Shown: piece by piece, positions 1 through 8,039 of the stretch
How the letters are laid out: every line of letters begins with the position of its first letter
Position numbering within the stretch: the first letter of the stretch is position 1
Assembly (NCBI GenBank): GCA_963798745.1
Contig: CAWCUF010000007.1
Coordinates: 372,001-436,000, forward strand
Origin: Prado023 sp963798745
Lineage (GTDB): Bacteria > Actinomycetota > Actinomycetes > S36-B12 > CAIYMF01
DNA length: 64,000 nucleotides
Direction: 5' to 3'
Position numbers and translations under genes: made by a program
Notes under the pieces: generated by a model
Database searches by the model: none
The model's input: only the letters and a program-made list of their open reading frames with translations
What the model was told of the DNA's origin: nothing

Positions 1-660
1 GTGCTGGCCGGGATCGAGGTCGTGGCCGAGGTGCTCGCCGACCGGCCGGGCGCGTCCGGGGACGTCCTGGCCCTGGACGTCGGCGGCGCCACGACCGATG
101 TCTACAGCGTGCTGGCGCCCGAGGACCAGGGGCACGACCACGCGGTCGAGACGCTCTGGCACGGTCGGTCGGTGGAGGGCGACCTCGGGATGCGCTGGAG
201 CGCCCCGGACGTGGTCAGCGCAGCCGAGGTCGAGCGGTTGGTCGGGGCAGCGGAGTTGGCTGGGGCGGCGCGGCTGGCCGGGGCCGCGCAGCGGCGGCAT
301 CGCGAGGTCGGCTTCCTGCCCGAGTGCCGCGATGAGGTGGCCGACGAACTGGCGTTGGCTCGCCTGGCCGCGCTGGTGGCGGTGCGTCGGCACGCCCGCC
401 CGGGTCCCGACGGTGTGCGGGACCTGACCCACGTCGGCCTGCTGATCGGCTCGGGGGGAGTGCTGCGACACGCTTCTGCCGCGGCGGCGCAGGCCGTCCT
501 CGACGCGGTGCTCACCGACTACGCGGGGGGCTGGCCGCTGCCCCAGCAGGCGCGGACCATCGTCGATCGACGCTACCTGCTGGCCCCCATCGGGCTGCTG
601 GAGCTCGCCGGCGAGGGTACCCGCGCCCGACACCTGGCCGGACAACTGCTGGGCGACTAG
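1..660 (+). CDS. MutL/GlmL-family ASKHA protein, 5' end cut off by window edge
   Basis: The frame is open from the first base, so the GTG at position 1 is probably an internal codon and the true start lies upstream. Residues 23-36 carry the motif LALDVGGATTDVYS, the phosphate-binding loop of actin-like ATPases, in the form typical of the GlmL/MutL family. These proteins accompany adenosylcobalamin-dependent amino-acid mutases and are thought to act as reactivating chaperones. Full-length members are roughly 450 residues, so about half is missing here. The partner mutase would have to lie to the left. Family call is firm; the mutase substrate cannot be read from this fragment. Confidence 0.8.
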   Translation: MLAGIEVVAEVLADRPGASGDVLALDVGGATTDVYSVLAPEDQGHDHAVETLWHGRSVEGDLGMRWSAPDVVSAAEVERLVGAAELAGAARLAGAAQRRHREVGFLPECRDEVADELALARLAALVAVRRHARPGPDGVRDLTHVGLLIGSGGVLRHASAAAAQAVLDAVLTDYAGGWPLPQQARTIVDRRYLLAPIGLLELAGEGTRARHLAGQLLGD

Positions 661-687
661 CTCGACTCGCAGTGCTCAGCGGGGTGT

Positions 688-1377
688 TCAGCGCGGCAGG
701 CACCAGTCGATCGGCGTCGCACCCTGGTCGACCAGCGCGGCGTTGGCCCGGCTGAACGGTCGCGAGCCGAAGAAGCCTCGGTCGGCGGACATCGGGCTCG
801 GGTGCGCCGAGGCGATGCGGGGCACGTCACCGAGCATCGGCGTCAGCCCCTGCGCGTCGCGCCCCCACAGGATCGCCACCAGCGGGCCGCCGCGGGCCAC
901 GAGCGCGCGGATGGCCGCCTCGGTGATCTGCTCCCAACCCTTGCCGCGGTGCGCCCCGGAGCGACCCGGCGCCACGGTCAGCACCCGGTTGAGCAGCAGC
1001 ACGCCCTGATCAGCCCAGGGCGTCAGGTCGCCGCACGCAGGTGCGTCGCAGCCGAGGTCGGCGTTGAGCTCACGGAAGATGTTGGCCAGGCTGCGCGGGA
1101 CGGGCCGCACCTCGGGCGCCACGCAGAACGACAGCCCGACAGCGTGCCCCGGCGTGGGGTAGGGGTCCTGCCCGACGATGAGCACCCGGACCTCGGCCAG
1201 CGGCCTCTCGAAGGCGCGCAGCACGTGCGAGCCCGCGGGCAGGTAGCTCCGCCCGGCGACGAGTTCGGCGCGCAGGAAGTCGCCCATCGCCGCGATCTGC
1301 GGCGCCACCGGCGTCAGCGCGTCCGCCCAGTCCGGGGCGATCAGCTCGGCCACCGACCGCCGCGCCTGCGTAGTCAC
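688..1377 (-). CDS. ung: uracil-DNA glycosylase, family 1
   Basis: This enzyme removes uracil from DNA to start base-excision repair. The 229-residue length is normal. The water-activating motif GQDPYPTPGHAVGLSF begins at residue 69, with the catalytic aspartate at 71. The second motif, HPSPMSADRGFFG, begins at 192 and supplies the active-site histidine and minor-groove loop. Pro-Thr replaces the His-Gly of the E. coli first motif, a variant I consider ordinary in actinobacteria. It starts with GTG and overlaps the stop of the upstream AbiEi/DUF559 gene by 4 bases (1374-1377), so the two are probably translationally coupled. Confidence 0.95.
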   Translation of the reverse strand: MTTQARRSVAELIAPDWADALTPVAPQIAAMGDFLRAELVAGRSYLPAGSHVLRAFERPLAEVRVLIVGQDPYPTPGHAVGLSFCVAPEVRPVPRSLANIFRELNADLGCDAPACGDLTPWADQGVLLLNRVLTVAPGRSGAHRGKGWEQITEAAIRALVARGGPLVAILWGRDAQGLTPMLGDVPRIASAHPSPMSADRGFFGSRPFSRANAALVDQGATPIDWCLPR

Positions 1378-2282
1378 CCACGCAGGCTATCGGCCATCGT
1401 CAGGGCTCTGGCGATGGCCTCGAGTACCTGCTCCGGGCGCTCGACGAGGTCCGCCCAGGTGAAGCGCAGCACGGTCCAGCCTGCCGCGACCAGGTCGTTC
1501 TGCCGGGTCCGATCGTGCTGGAACGCCCGTGCGTCGCTGTGGAAGGCGCGGCCATCGACCTCGATGGCCAGGTGGGCGCTGGAGAAGGCAACGTCCAGCA
1601 CGTACCAGCGCCCACCGGCCCGGACCCGCTGATTGGCGACCCAGCCAGTGAAGCCCGCCTCGCGCAGCAGCGCGAGCAGACGCCGCTCAGCCTCGGACCG
1701 GGCTCCGTCGCAGAGGTCCCCGACCAGGGCGCGCAACTGGGCCGCTCCCGAGAGCCTGGTCAGCCGAGAATGCGCCTCGGTGAGCAGGTCGAGGGTCACC
1801 GTCCCCTGGAGTAGCGCGCGCTGCGCGATCTCGATGGCTTCGGCTCGCGGGAGGAAGCGAATCAGGTCGACGACCGTGTCGGCCGGCCGGGTCACCGTGG
1901 CCCCCGCCACGCGGGTGACCCGCGCCCCCGGATGGGCCAACGTGCGGGCGTCGACCGTTCGCGTGCGGCCGTGGATCAGCCAGGGTCGCGAGCCCAGGTC
2001 CGTCACATCCCACGGTCCTCTGCCCAGCAGCACGGCTGCCGACGGCCCGGCCGCGACAGCCCCGGGCAGGGCGAGTAGGCCGGCGAGGGTGTTGGTCCGC
2101 AGGTCCAGGGGCAGGCCAGGCAACGCCACGACACCGTTGTTGACCGCGATCAGCAATCCCTGTTCGAGCCGTCTGCGCAGGGTGCGCTCCGAGAGGCCGA
2201 GGTCCAGCAGGTGCCGGCGGGTGGCCAGCCCGTGGGCGCGGCGCATGTCACGAACGATCGTCGTCCAGGTTCCGGTCGCCAC
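1374..2282 (-). CDS. AbiEi-antitoxin-like N-terminus with DUF559 nuclease-like C-terminus
   Basis: This 302-residue protein has an N-terminal helix-turn-helix-like segment (about residues 1-60, with the pattern LGLSERTLRRRLEQGLL) of the AbiEi antitoxin N-terminal type. Its C-terminal part (about 200-295) resembles DUF559, a Vsr/restriction-endonuclease-like fold, with LDVAFSSAHLAIEVDGRAFH and FTWADL. Such fusions are numerous in actinobacteria and their role is unknown. No AbiEii toxin partner lies nearby, so a toxin-antitoxin function is unlikely. The GTG at 2282 gives the full helix-turn-helix; an in-frame ATG at 2246 is an alternative start. It is coupled to ung downstream, which hints at a nucleic-acid role. 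Confidence 0.75.
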   Translation of the reverse strand: MATGTWTTIVRDMRRAHGLATRRHLLDLGLSERTLRRRLEQGLLIAVNNGVVALPGLPLDLRTNTLAGLLALPGAVAAGPSAAVLLGRGPWDVTDLGSRPWLIHGRTRTVDARTLAHPGARVTRVAGATVTRPADTVVDLIRFLPRAEAIEIAQRALLQGTVTLDLLTEAHSRLTRLSGAAQLRALVGDLCDGARSEAERRLLALLREAGFTGWVANQRVRAGGRWYVLDVAFSSAHLAIEVDGRAFHSDARAFQHDRTRQNDLVAAGWTVLRFTWADLVERPEQVLEAIARALTMADSLRG

Positions 2283-2333
2283 GTCAGGCCGGTACGTCGC
2301 GTCGCCCCAGGCGGCGCCGCTGATCTTGGGACG

Positions 2334-2379
2334 GATCCGGCCATGTCTGGCCGGATCGCGCCCAACGTTGGCCGGATCG
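2334..2379. repeat. hairpin plus repeated GGCCGGATCG unit (possible terminator)
   Basis: GATCCGGCC (2334-2342) and GGCCGGATC (2349-2357) form a perfect 9-bp stem around a 6-nt loop. GGCCGGATCG recurs at 2370-2379, 21 bases after the copy at 2349-2358. It lies between the 3' end of the MFS gene and the start of the DUF559-type gene, both on the minus strand. It could terminate the MFS transcript, although there is no T-tract. It could also be one member of a dispersed intergenic repeat. Confidence 0.5.
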
Positions 2380-2381
2380 GG

Positions 2382-3686
2382 TCAGTCTCGGGCTGAGTCG
2401 CCTGACGAGGGCGCGTTGCCGTGGCGGGTGAGGGTCTCGGGCATGAGCGCCACCACGCCCAGGGCCACGAGCCCGACGCCGACACCCGCGGCGAACGCCG
2501 GTCCGAAGCCCAGCGCGTCGGCCAGGGCGCCGGCGATCAGCGGTCCCAGGATCCCGCCGAGGTCGCCCACCATCTGGTAGCCCGACACCACCTTGCCGCC
2601 CGGGCGCCCGCGCGTGACATCGCCGACCACCGCCGCCGAGGCAGGTGCCGCGAACGCTGCTGCCAGGCCGGAGGCCGCCATCGCCAGCAGGAAGCCCCAC
2701 ACCCCGGTGCCCAGCGCCAGCAGGAGCATCGAGCCGGCAAGTGCTGCGGTGCCGACCAGCAGCGAGCCCCGTCGGCCGACGCGATCGGTCCACCGGCTGG
2801 CCGGGATCAGCGTCAGCGCCTGCGCGGCGGCTGCGAGCAGGAACCCGATGCCGACCAGGCCCACCCCGCGCTGGAGGCCCTCGGTGACGAACAGCGGCAC
2901 CAACGAGATCCGCAGCCCGAAGATGATGAAGCCGCTGGACAGGTTGACCATCAGCGCGGCTCGGTAGGCCGCACTGCGCAGGGCGGCGCCCAACCGGGCG
3001 GGCTCGAGGGCGGGGGTCGGCGGTGCCGGCGCGCGGCCGGCGGACGGCGCAGCGACCGGCTCGCGGGACAGGTACCGAGCGGCGATCACCCCGGCGACCA
3101 CCAGGGTCGCGCCGTACACGACGAAGGGCGCCCGGATCGAGATCCCGACGACCGCCCCACCGATCGCCGGGCCGGCGACCCCACCGAACAGGAAGCCCGC
3201 CTGGAACGCGCCGGAGGCCTGCCCGCGCTGCTCGGGGGCGCTCGTGCGCAGCAGCAGCGCCATCGCCGAGACCGTGAACATCGCCGAGCCGATCCCCCCG
3301 ATCCCGCGCAGGACCAGCAGCGCCGCGAACGTCGGGGCAGCGGCGGTGGCCAGCGAGGACAGCGCCACGATCCAGATCCCGATCGACATGATCCGCCGCT
3401 CGCCGAACCGGTCGACCATGACGCCGGCCGGTCCCGCGGTGAGCAGCCGCATGAGCGCGAACCCGGAGATGACCGTCGATGCCAGGAACGCCGACACCCC
3501 GAAGGTCCGGGCGTACACCGGAAGCGCCGGCGCGGCGATGCCGTAGCCGAGTGCCACCGCGAACGCCACGAACGAGAGCACGGCCACGTCTCGGGGCAGG
3601 CCGGCGAGGTAGGGGGTGCGCCGCGCCCACGCGAAGATCCGGGCGGTCACCACAACGGGCCATCCTGCCAGCCGATCGGCCACCAT
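2382..3686 (-). CDS. MFS transporter
   Basis: This is a 434-residue, 12-helix major facilitator protein. An MVDRFGERR motif follows helix 2 (the family's G-x-x-x-D-R-x-G-R-R loop), and a related TDRVGRR motif sits in the second half, as expected for two six-helix repeats. A Pro/Ala-rich loop separates the halves. It resembles drug-efflux permeases, but the substrate cannot be inferred. ATG 3686 is chosen because it keeps the whole N-terminus; GTG at 3653 or 3650 would leave room for a promoter, since ATG 3686 is only 6 bp from the divergent ilvA start. Confidence 0.85.
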   Translation of the reverse strand: MVADRLAGWPVVVTARIFAWARRTPYLAGLPRDVAVLSFVAFAVALGYGIAAPALPVYARTFGVSAFLASTVISGFALMRLLTAGPAGVMVDRFGERRIMSIGIWIVALSSLATAAAPTFAALLVLRGIGGIGSAMFTVSAMALLLRTSAPEQRGQASGAFQAGFLFGGVAGPAIGGAVVGISIRAPFVVYGATLVVAGVIAARYLSREPVAAPSAGRAPAPPTPALEPARLGAALRSAAYRAALMVNLSSGFIIFGLRISLVPLFVTEGLQRGVGLVGIGFLLAAAAQALTLIPASRWTDRVGRRGSLLVGTAALAGSMLLLALGTGVWGFLLAMAASGLAAAFAAPASAAVVGDVTRGRPGGKVVSGYQMVGDLGGILGPLIAGALADALGFGPAFAAGVGVGLVALGVVALMPETLTRHGNAPSSGDSARD

Positions 3687-3692
3687 GGGCCC

Positions 3693-4901
3693 ATGCCCGT
3701 CACCGTCGAGGCCATCCGCGCAGCCCGCCACGAGTTGGTGGGGGTCGCCCGGCTCACCCCGATGTCCCCGGCCAGCTACCTGGCTGACCTGGTCGGCGGA
3801 CCGGTGTGGCTCAAGTGCGAGAACCTGCAGGTGGCCGGGTCGTTCAAGGTGCGTGGTGCCCACATCCGGCTGTCCCGGCTGACCGAGGCCCAGCGCGCCG
3901 CAGGGGTGGTGGCCGCCAGCGCCGGCAACCACGCGCAGGGCGTGGCGTGGGCCGCACGCGGGCTGGGCATCGCCACGACCGTGTTCATGCCCGAGGGCGC
4001 CCCGCTGCCCAAGCTGGCCGCGACCCGGGACTACGGCGCGCAGGTCATCACCACCGGCACGACCATCGACGACGCGCTGGTGGCCGCGCTCGAGTTCGCC
4101 GAGCGCACCGGCGCGGAGCTGATCCACCCGTTCGACCACGAGGACATCGTCATCGGGCAGGGCACGGTGGGCCTGGAGATCCTGGAGCAGGTGCCCGACG
4201 TGCGCACGGTGCTGGTCTGCACAGGCGGCGGCGGGCTGGTGGCCGGGATCGCGACCGTGCTGGGCGAGTTGGCCCCGACCGTGCGCGTGATCGGGGTCCA
4301 GGCGGCCGGGGCCGCGGCCTATCCGGCGTCGCTGGCCGCCGGCCGGCCGGTGGCGCTGGCCTCGATGGCCACGATGGCCGACGGGATCGCGGTGGGCCGC
4401 CCCGGGGTGGTCCCGCTGGGCATCATCGCCGAACGGCACGTCGAGATCCGCACCGTGTCCGAGGAGGCGATGTCCCGGGCCCTGCTGATGGTGCTCGAAC
4501 GCTCCAAGCTGCTGATCGAGCCGGCTGGCGCAGCCGCCGTCGCCGCCCTGCTCGAGGCGCCCGCGGCGCTCGAGGCACCGGTGGTCGCGGTGCTGTCCGG
4601 GGGCAACATCGACCCGCTGCTGCTGGCCCGGGTGCTCGAGCACGGCATGATCGCCGGCGGACGCTACCTGCAGCTGCGGGTGCGGATCCCCGACCGCCCC
4701 GGCGGGCTGGCCGGCCTGCTCGCGGAGGTGGCCGTGCTCTCGGCCAACGTCATCTCGGTGGAGCACGTGCGCACCACCGTCGGGCTGTCGGTCGGCGAGG
4801 TCGACGTCTCGATCCACCTGGAGACCCGCGGCCCCGAGCACTGCGAGGAGGTCGCCGTGGGCCTGCGCGAACGCGGCTTCCGGGTGCGCCGGGAGGCCTG
4901 A
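3693..4901 (+). CDS. ilvA: threonine ammonia-lyase (threonine dehydratase)
   Basis: It converts threonine to 2-oxobutanoate and ammonia with pyridoxal phosphate; this can feed isoleucine synthesis or degrade threonine. The protein has 402 residues. Lys52 in SFKVRGA is the Schiff-base lysine, SAGNHAQG (76-83) binds the cofactor, and GGGGL (178-182) holds its phosphate. A single ACT domain occupies about 325-400 (LQLRVRIPDRPGGLAGLL), as in the short single-ACT form. No Shine-Dalgarno sequence precedes the ATG and the divergent MFS start is 6 bp away, so the transcript may be leaderless. Confidence 0.93.
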   Translation: MPVTVEAIRAARHELVGVARLTPMSPASYLADLVGGPVWLKCENLQVAGSFKVRGAHIRLSRLTEAQRAAGVVAASAGNHAQGVAWAARGLGIATTVFMPEGAPLPKLAATRDYGAQVITTGTTIDDALVAALEFAERTGAELIHPFDHEDIVIGQGTVGLEILEQVPDVRTVLVCTGGGGLVAGIATVLGELAPTVRVIGVQAAGAAAYPASLAAGRPVALASMATMADGIAVGRPGVVPLGIIAERHVEIRTVSEEAMSRALLMVLERSKLLIEPAGAAAVAALLEAPAALEAPVVAVLSGGNIDPLLLARVLEHGMIAGGRYLQLRVRIPDRPGGLAGLLAEVAVLSANVISVEHVRTTVGLSVGEVDVSIHLETRGPEHCEEVAVGLRERGFRVRREA

Positions 4902-4917
4902 GCCCGCCCAGTGCGGG

Positions 4918-5418
4918 TCAGCCGGTGTACGGCTCGACCGCGGTGATCCGCGCCGACAGCTCCTTGCCCGCAGGCGTCGTGTAGCTCACGGTGTCCCCGA
5001 TGTGGGCCCCGTCCACGGCCACGCCCATCGGTGAGCTGGGCGAGACCACCGCGAGGTCCTCGGGTGCGTGCGCGGCCTCCTCGCGCGAGCCCAGCAGGAA
5101 GGTCATCGAACGCCCGGTGCCCAGCACCTCGACGGACACGATCGTGCTGGCCGTCGCCTGGCCCTCGGCGGCCTCGGGCTGGCCGATCTGCGCGCTGGCG
5201 AGCGTCTGGGTGAGCTGGCGGATCCGGGCCTCGTTCTTGCCCTGCTCGTCCTTGGCCGCGTGGTATCCGGCGTTCTCCTTGAGGTCGCCCTCCTCGCGGG
5301 CGGCGCCGATCCGTGCGGTGATCTCGGCACGCCGGGCGGTCGAGCGCTCCTCGAGCTCAGCGCTCAGGCGGTCGTGCGCCTCCTGGGTGAGCCAGGTGGT
5401 CGGGGTGTTCTCGGACAC
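4918..5418 (-). CDS. greA: transcription elongation factor GreA
   Basis: GreA rescues backtracked RNA polymerase by stimulating transcript cleavage in the secondary channel. The 166-residue protein has the N-terminal coiled coil with the acidic tip EEGDLKENAGYHAAKDEQG (about 42-60), including the Asp and Glu used at the polymerase active site. A C-terminal FKBP-like domain ends in GDTVSYTTPAGKELSARI. It converges on ilvA across 16 bp that can form a small 5-bp hairpin (4903-4917). The neighbouring DUF4307 gene is its usual actinobacterial companion. Confidence 0.95.
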   Translation of the reverse strand: MSENTPTTWLTQEAHDRLSAELEERSTARRAEITARIGAAREEGDLKENAGYHAAKDEQGKNEARIRQLTQTLASAQIGQPEAAEGQATASTIVSVEVLGTGRSMTFLLGSREEAAHAPEDLAVVSPSSPMGVAVDGAHIGDTVSYTTPAGKELSARITAVEPYTG

Positions 5419-5493
5419 AGCGTTCTCCTGGGTTCTCCTGGGCCTGCTCGGACGTGGTCGTCGAGCCTAACACCGCCGGCTGCGCCAGCCGGC

Positions 5494-5988
5494 TCAACTG
5501 CCCGCGGGGGTCCAGGGCTGCTCGGGGGGCACGATCCCGGGCCGGAACTGCGCCCCGGGGATGCTCGGCGGTGGTCCGCTGATCCCGCAGCCCACCAGGT
5601 CGCCGACCAGCGCGCGGTAGGCGGTGCGCAACTCGAAGTCGTGCGTCGTGCGGCCCTGGGCGTCCGGGAGCTCGACGACCGCGTAGGCGACGTCGAAGCC
5701 GTCCGGCGCCCGGGCGCGCAGCACGCAGGTGGCGCCGACCTCCTCGCGACGGTGCACCTCGTAGCTGATGGTCATGTGGTCATCGGAGACGGTGGTGTAG
5801 GCCGTCACGCCCGCATCGATCGCCGGCGTCGACAGCCGCCAGCCCAGGAAGGTGACCACGCCCAGGAACGCCACGCCGAGCAGCCCGATCGCCCACGGCA
5901 CCCACGCCGGACGGTCGGTGATGCCGTAGCGCTCGCGCACGTGGGGTGGCCACTGCGACGGGTGACCGGCTGTTCGCTGCTCGGACAT
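5494..5988 (-). CDS. DUF4307 membrane-anchored protein
   Basis: The 164-residue protein has a short cytoplasmic N-terminus containing the family pattern RYGITDRP (about 20-27), one transmembrane helix (about 31-51) and an extracytoplasmic domain. Function is unknown. It sits next to greA as in mycobacteria (Rv1081c beside Rv1080c). In that layout mca, the mycothiol S-conjugate amidase gene, follows divergently, but here only 50 bp separate this gene from the small membrane protein on the other strand. Confidence 0.85.
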   Translation of the reverse strand: MSEQRTAGHPSQWPPHVRERYGITDRPAWVPWAIGLLGVAFLGVVTFLGWRLSTPAIDAGVTAYTTVSDDHMTISYEVHRREEVGATCVLRARAPDGFDVAYAVVELPDAQGRTTHDFELRTAYRALVGDLVGCGISGPPPSIPGAQFRPGIVPPEQPWTPAGS

Positions 5989-6038
5989 GATGCTGCGACA
6001 CTAGTACCCGTTCGTCGGCTGATTGCTGGGAGGTTGGG

Positions 6039-6230
6039 ATGCACGGTGTGCTCGCGGCGCTGGTCGCCGCCGATGAGATCGACCCGGCGACGGTGCGCCC
6101 GGTCCCGATGTCCGCGGTGGTCTTCACGATTCTGGCCCTGACCCTCGTGGTGCTGCTGTGGTCCTTCGTGCGGCACCTGCGGCGGGCCCAGACCAACCTC
6201 GGCTCGTCCCGCGAGGGCGACTCGCGCTGA
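6039..6230 (+). CDS. small single-pass membrane protein
   Basis: This 63-residue protein has one strong transmembrane helix (about 25-43, SAVVFTILALTLVVLLWSFV) followed by a basic stretch, FVRHLRRAQ. A good Shine-Dalgarno (GGGAGG) lies 5 nt before the ATG, and its stop overlaps the SURF1 start in TGATG, so it is likely translated. By position it corresponds to the small protein that follows mca in mycobacteria. Function unknown. Confidence 0.7.
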   Translation: MHGVLAALVAADEIDPATVRPVPMSAVVFTILALTLVVLLWSFVRHLRRAQTNLGSSREGDSR

Positions 6231-6946
6231 TGGAGCGGCGGTCGGGCCTGCATCGGCTGGCCTTCCACGCCCTGACGGTGCTGGCGATCCTGGTCTGCGT
6301 CAGCGCCGCCCGGTGGCAGTGGGACCGGGCCAACCGCTCGGAGGTCGACGCGGTGCCGCTGGGGCCCGTCGTCGAGCTGGCCGACCTCGACCCGGCCACG
6401 GCCTTCAGCGGCATCCGCGTGGCGCTGACCGGGCGGTTCGACCCTGAGCACGAGGTCCTGGTGGCCCCACGCGAGCGCGAGGGCGCCGCCGGCTCCTGGG
6501 TGCTCACCCCGTTCCTGCCGACCCCGACCGCGCCTGCGGTCGCGATCGTGCGTGGGTGGGTGCCTGCCGGGGCGCGTCCAGCGCCGCCGCCCCCCGAGGA
6601 GGTCTCGGTCATCGGCGTCCTGGTGGCCGACGCCCGGACGCCCGGGGCTGCGGTGGTGGCCGGTGACCCGCCCACGCTGGCGGTGGTGGACACCGGGGCC
6701 CTGGCCACGCACGCAGGCTACCCGCTGCGCTCGGGCTGGTACGCCCTGTCCGAACTCACGCCGAGCACCGCGGACCAGCCGGTGCCGTTGCAGGTGACAG
6801 AATTGCCCGGTGCCGAGGTGGGCCTGAACTGGCGCAACGCGGCCTACGCGCTCCAATGGATCGTGTTCGCCGGGTTCGCGGTCTTCTTCTGGAACCGCTT
6901 CCGGCGCGACCACGTGGATCTACCTGCCCAGGAGAGCACCCGATGA
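6230..6946 (+). CDS. SURF1-family cytochrome c oxidase assembly protein
   Basis: The 238-residue protein has the SURF1 topology: an N-terminal helix (about 11-26), an extracytoplasmic domain and a C-terminal helix (about 208-225). Family landmarks are ARWQWDRA after the first helix, VALTGRFDPEHEVLV, VRGWVP, and NWRNAAYALQWIVF before the last helix. SURF1 helps insert heme a into oxidase subunit I. The ATG at 6230 overlaps the stop of the small membrane protein; in-frame codons reach upstream to 6158 but would lie inside that gene. It is the first of three overlapping membrane-associated genes. Confidence 0.9.
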   Translation: MERRSGLHRLAFHALTVLAILVCVSAARWQWDRANRSEVDAVPLGPVVELADLDPATAFSGIRVALTGRFDPEHEVLVAPREREGAAGSWVLTPFLPTPTAPAVAIVRGWVPAGARPAPPPPEEVSVIGVLVADARTPGAAVVAGDPPTLAVVDTGALATHAGYPLRSGWYALSELTPSTADQPVPLQVTELPGAEVGLNWRNAAYALQWIVFAGFAVFFWNRFRRDHVDLPAQESTR

Positions 6947-7308
6947 GCACCCAGTCCCGTCCCGCCGCCAACTCCGCCACCGGCGACCTGCTGCACTCCG
7001 GGGCCTACCGGCGCTTCCAGGTGATGGCCTGGGTCACCGGTGTGCTGCTGGCGTTCATGACCGTCGTCGGCCTGCCGTGGAAGTACCTGCTCGGCCATGA
7101 GGAGTCGCTGTGGTACGCCATCGGCTGGCAACTGCACGGATTCCTGTACATGGTGTACCTCGTGACTGTGCTGGACGTGGCGATCCGGGCGCGCTGGGCG
7201 CCGGGCCGCACGGTGCTGGTCGCGCTGGCCGGCACCATCCCGTTCATGTCCTTCGTCTTCGAGCGGCGCCTCACGCACGAGCTGCAGGCGGGGACCGAGC
7301 CCCGATGA
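6943..7308 (+). CDS. DUF3817 membrane protein
   Basis: A 121-residue protein with three hydrophobic segments (about 27-49, 64-80 and 88-106). It carries the DUF3817 pattern, with an N-terminal YRRFQVMAWVTGVLL, a GLPWKYLLGHE loop and a C-terminal VFERRL. These small proteins often occur alone or fused to transporter genes, and their function is not established. The ATG overlaps the SURF1 stop (ATGA), and its own stop overlaps the next start, so it is translated within the SURF1 operon. Confidence 0.85.
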   Translation: MSTQSRPAANSATGDLLHSGAYRRFQVMAWVTGVLLAFMTVVGLPWKYLLGHEESLWYAIGWQLHGFLYMVYLVTVLDVAIRARWAPGRTVLVALAGTIPFMSFVFERRLTHELQAGTEPR

Positions 7309-8021
7309 GCGTCCCCGACCTTCCGCCCGGCTCACCGGACCCGCTGGGCGCCGCGGCGAAGGTCCTGATCTCCGATGCCGACCGGGCGCGGATCGCCGAG
7401 GTGATCGGTGACGCGTACGCCGAGGGTCGGCTCACCCACGAGGAGTACCAGGAGCGGTTGACCACGACCCTGGGCGCGCGCACGGCTGCGGACCTGGTGC
7501 CGGCCCTCGACGGCTTGCCCCCGGCCACGGTCTCGACGGCGCTGGCCCCGTTGATCGGGATGTCGCTGCCGGTGCCGGTGCCCGGCCAGGACGTGGACCC
7601 GACCCGCGGCTGGTATCCCGAGCGCGGGGTCGAATCGTCAGGGTCCTCGGTGGTCGCCGTCTTCGGTGGGGCGACCCGCAAGGGCGAGTGGGTGATGCCC
7701 ACCCAGCTCACGGCGTTCGCCATGTTCGGCGGGGTCGAGCTGGACCTGACCCGCGTGACGTTCGCCGCGGCCGAGTGCGAGATCACCGCCGTGGCGATCT
7801 TCGGCGGCGTGGACATCACGGTGCCCGAGGGGCTGGCCGTGCACGTCGAGGGCGTGGGCATCTTCGGCGGTTTCGACCAGAGCGCGGAGGGCCCGGGCCG
7901 CCCGGGCGCGCCCGTGCTGCGGATCAAGGGTGCGGCGATCTTCGGTGGCGTCGATGTCAAGCGCCCCAAGCGGCGCAAGCTCAAGGGCGGGTCGCAGCGC
8001 CCGCAACTGCCCGAGGCCTGA
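7305..8021 (+). CDS. DUF1707 and LiaF-like (cell-wall-stress response) domain protein
   Basis: This 238-residue protein has an N-terminal DUF1707 domain (about 18-70) with the hallmark ISDADRARIAEVIGDAYAEGRLTHEEYQERL split over a short helical repeat. Its C-terminal beta-rich half (about 110-220) has repeated FGG turns (VVAVFGG, FAMFGGVE, VAIFGGVD, VGIFGGF, AAIFGGVD) like the LiaF/YvqF C-terminal domain. No membrane helix is visible. In Firmicutes LiaF-type proteins regulate envelope-stress kinases; whether that holds here is unknown. It is coupled to DUF3817 by an ATGA overlap. Confidence 0.85.
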   Translation: MSVPDLPPGSPDPLGAAAKVLISDADRARIAEVIGDAYAEGRLTHEEYQERLTTTLGARTAADLVPALDGLPPATVSTALAPLIGMSLPVPVPGQDVDPTRGWYPERGVESSGSSVVAVFGGATRKGEWVMPTQLTAFAMFGGVELDLTRVTFAAAECEITAVAIFGGVDITVPEGLAVHVEGVGIFGGFDQSAEGPGRPGAPVLRIKGAAIFGGVDVKRPKRRKLKGGSQRPQLPEA

Positions 8022-8039
8022 GCGAGCGCACCCGTCGGC

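Noticed and set aside
1374..2282. Toxin-antitoxin (AbiE) system
   Set aside because: Only the AbiEi-like N-terminal segment is present, and there is no AbiEii nucleotidyltransferase gene beside it.
2421..3700. Long plus-strand frame upstream of ilvA that would add more than 400 residues
   Set aside because: It is antisense to the MFS gene, rich in Arg/Gly/Asp/His, and has no family features; the ilvA homology begins exactly at ATG 3693.
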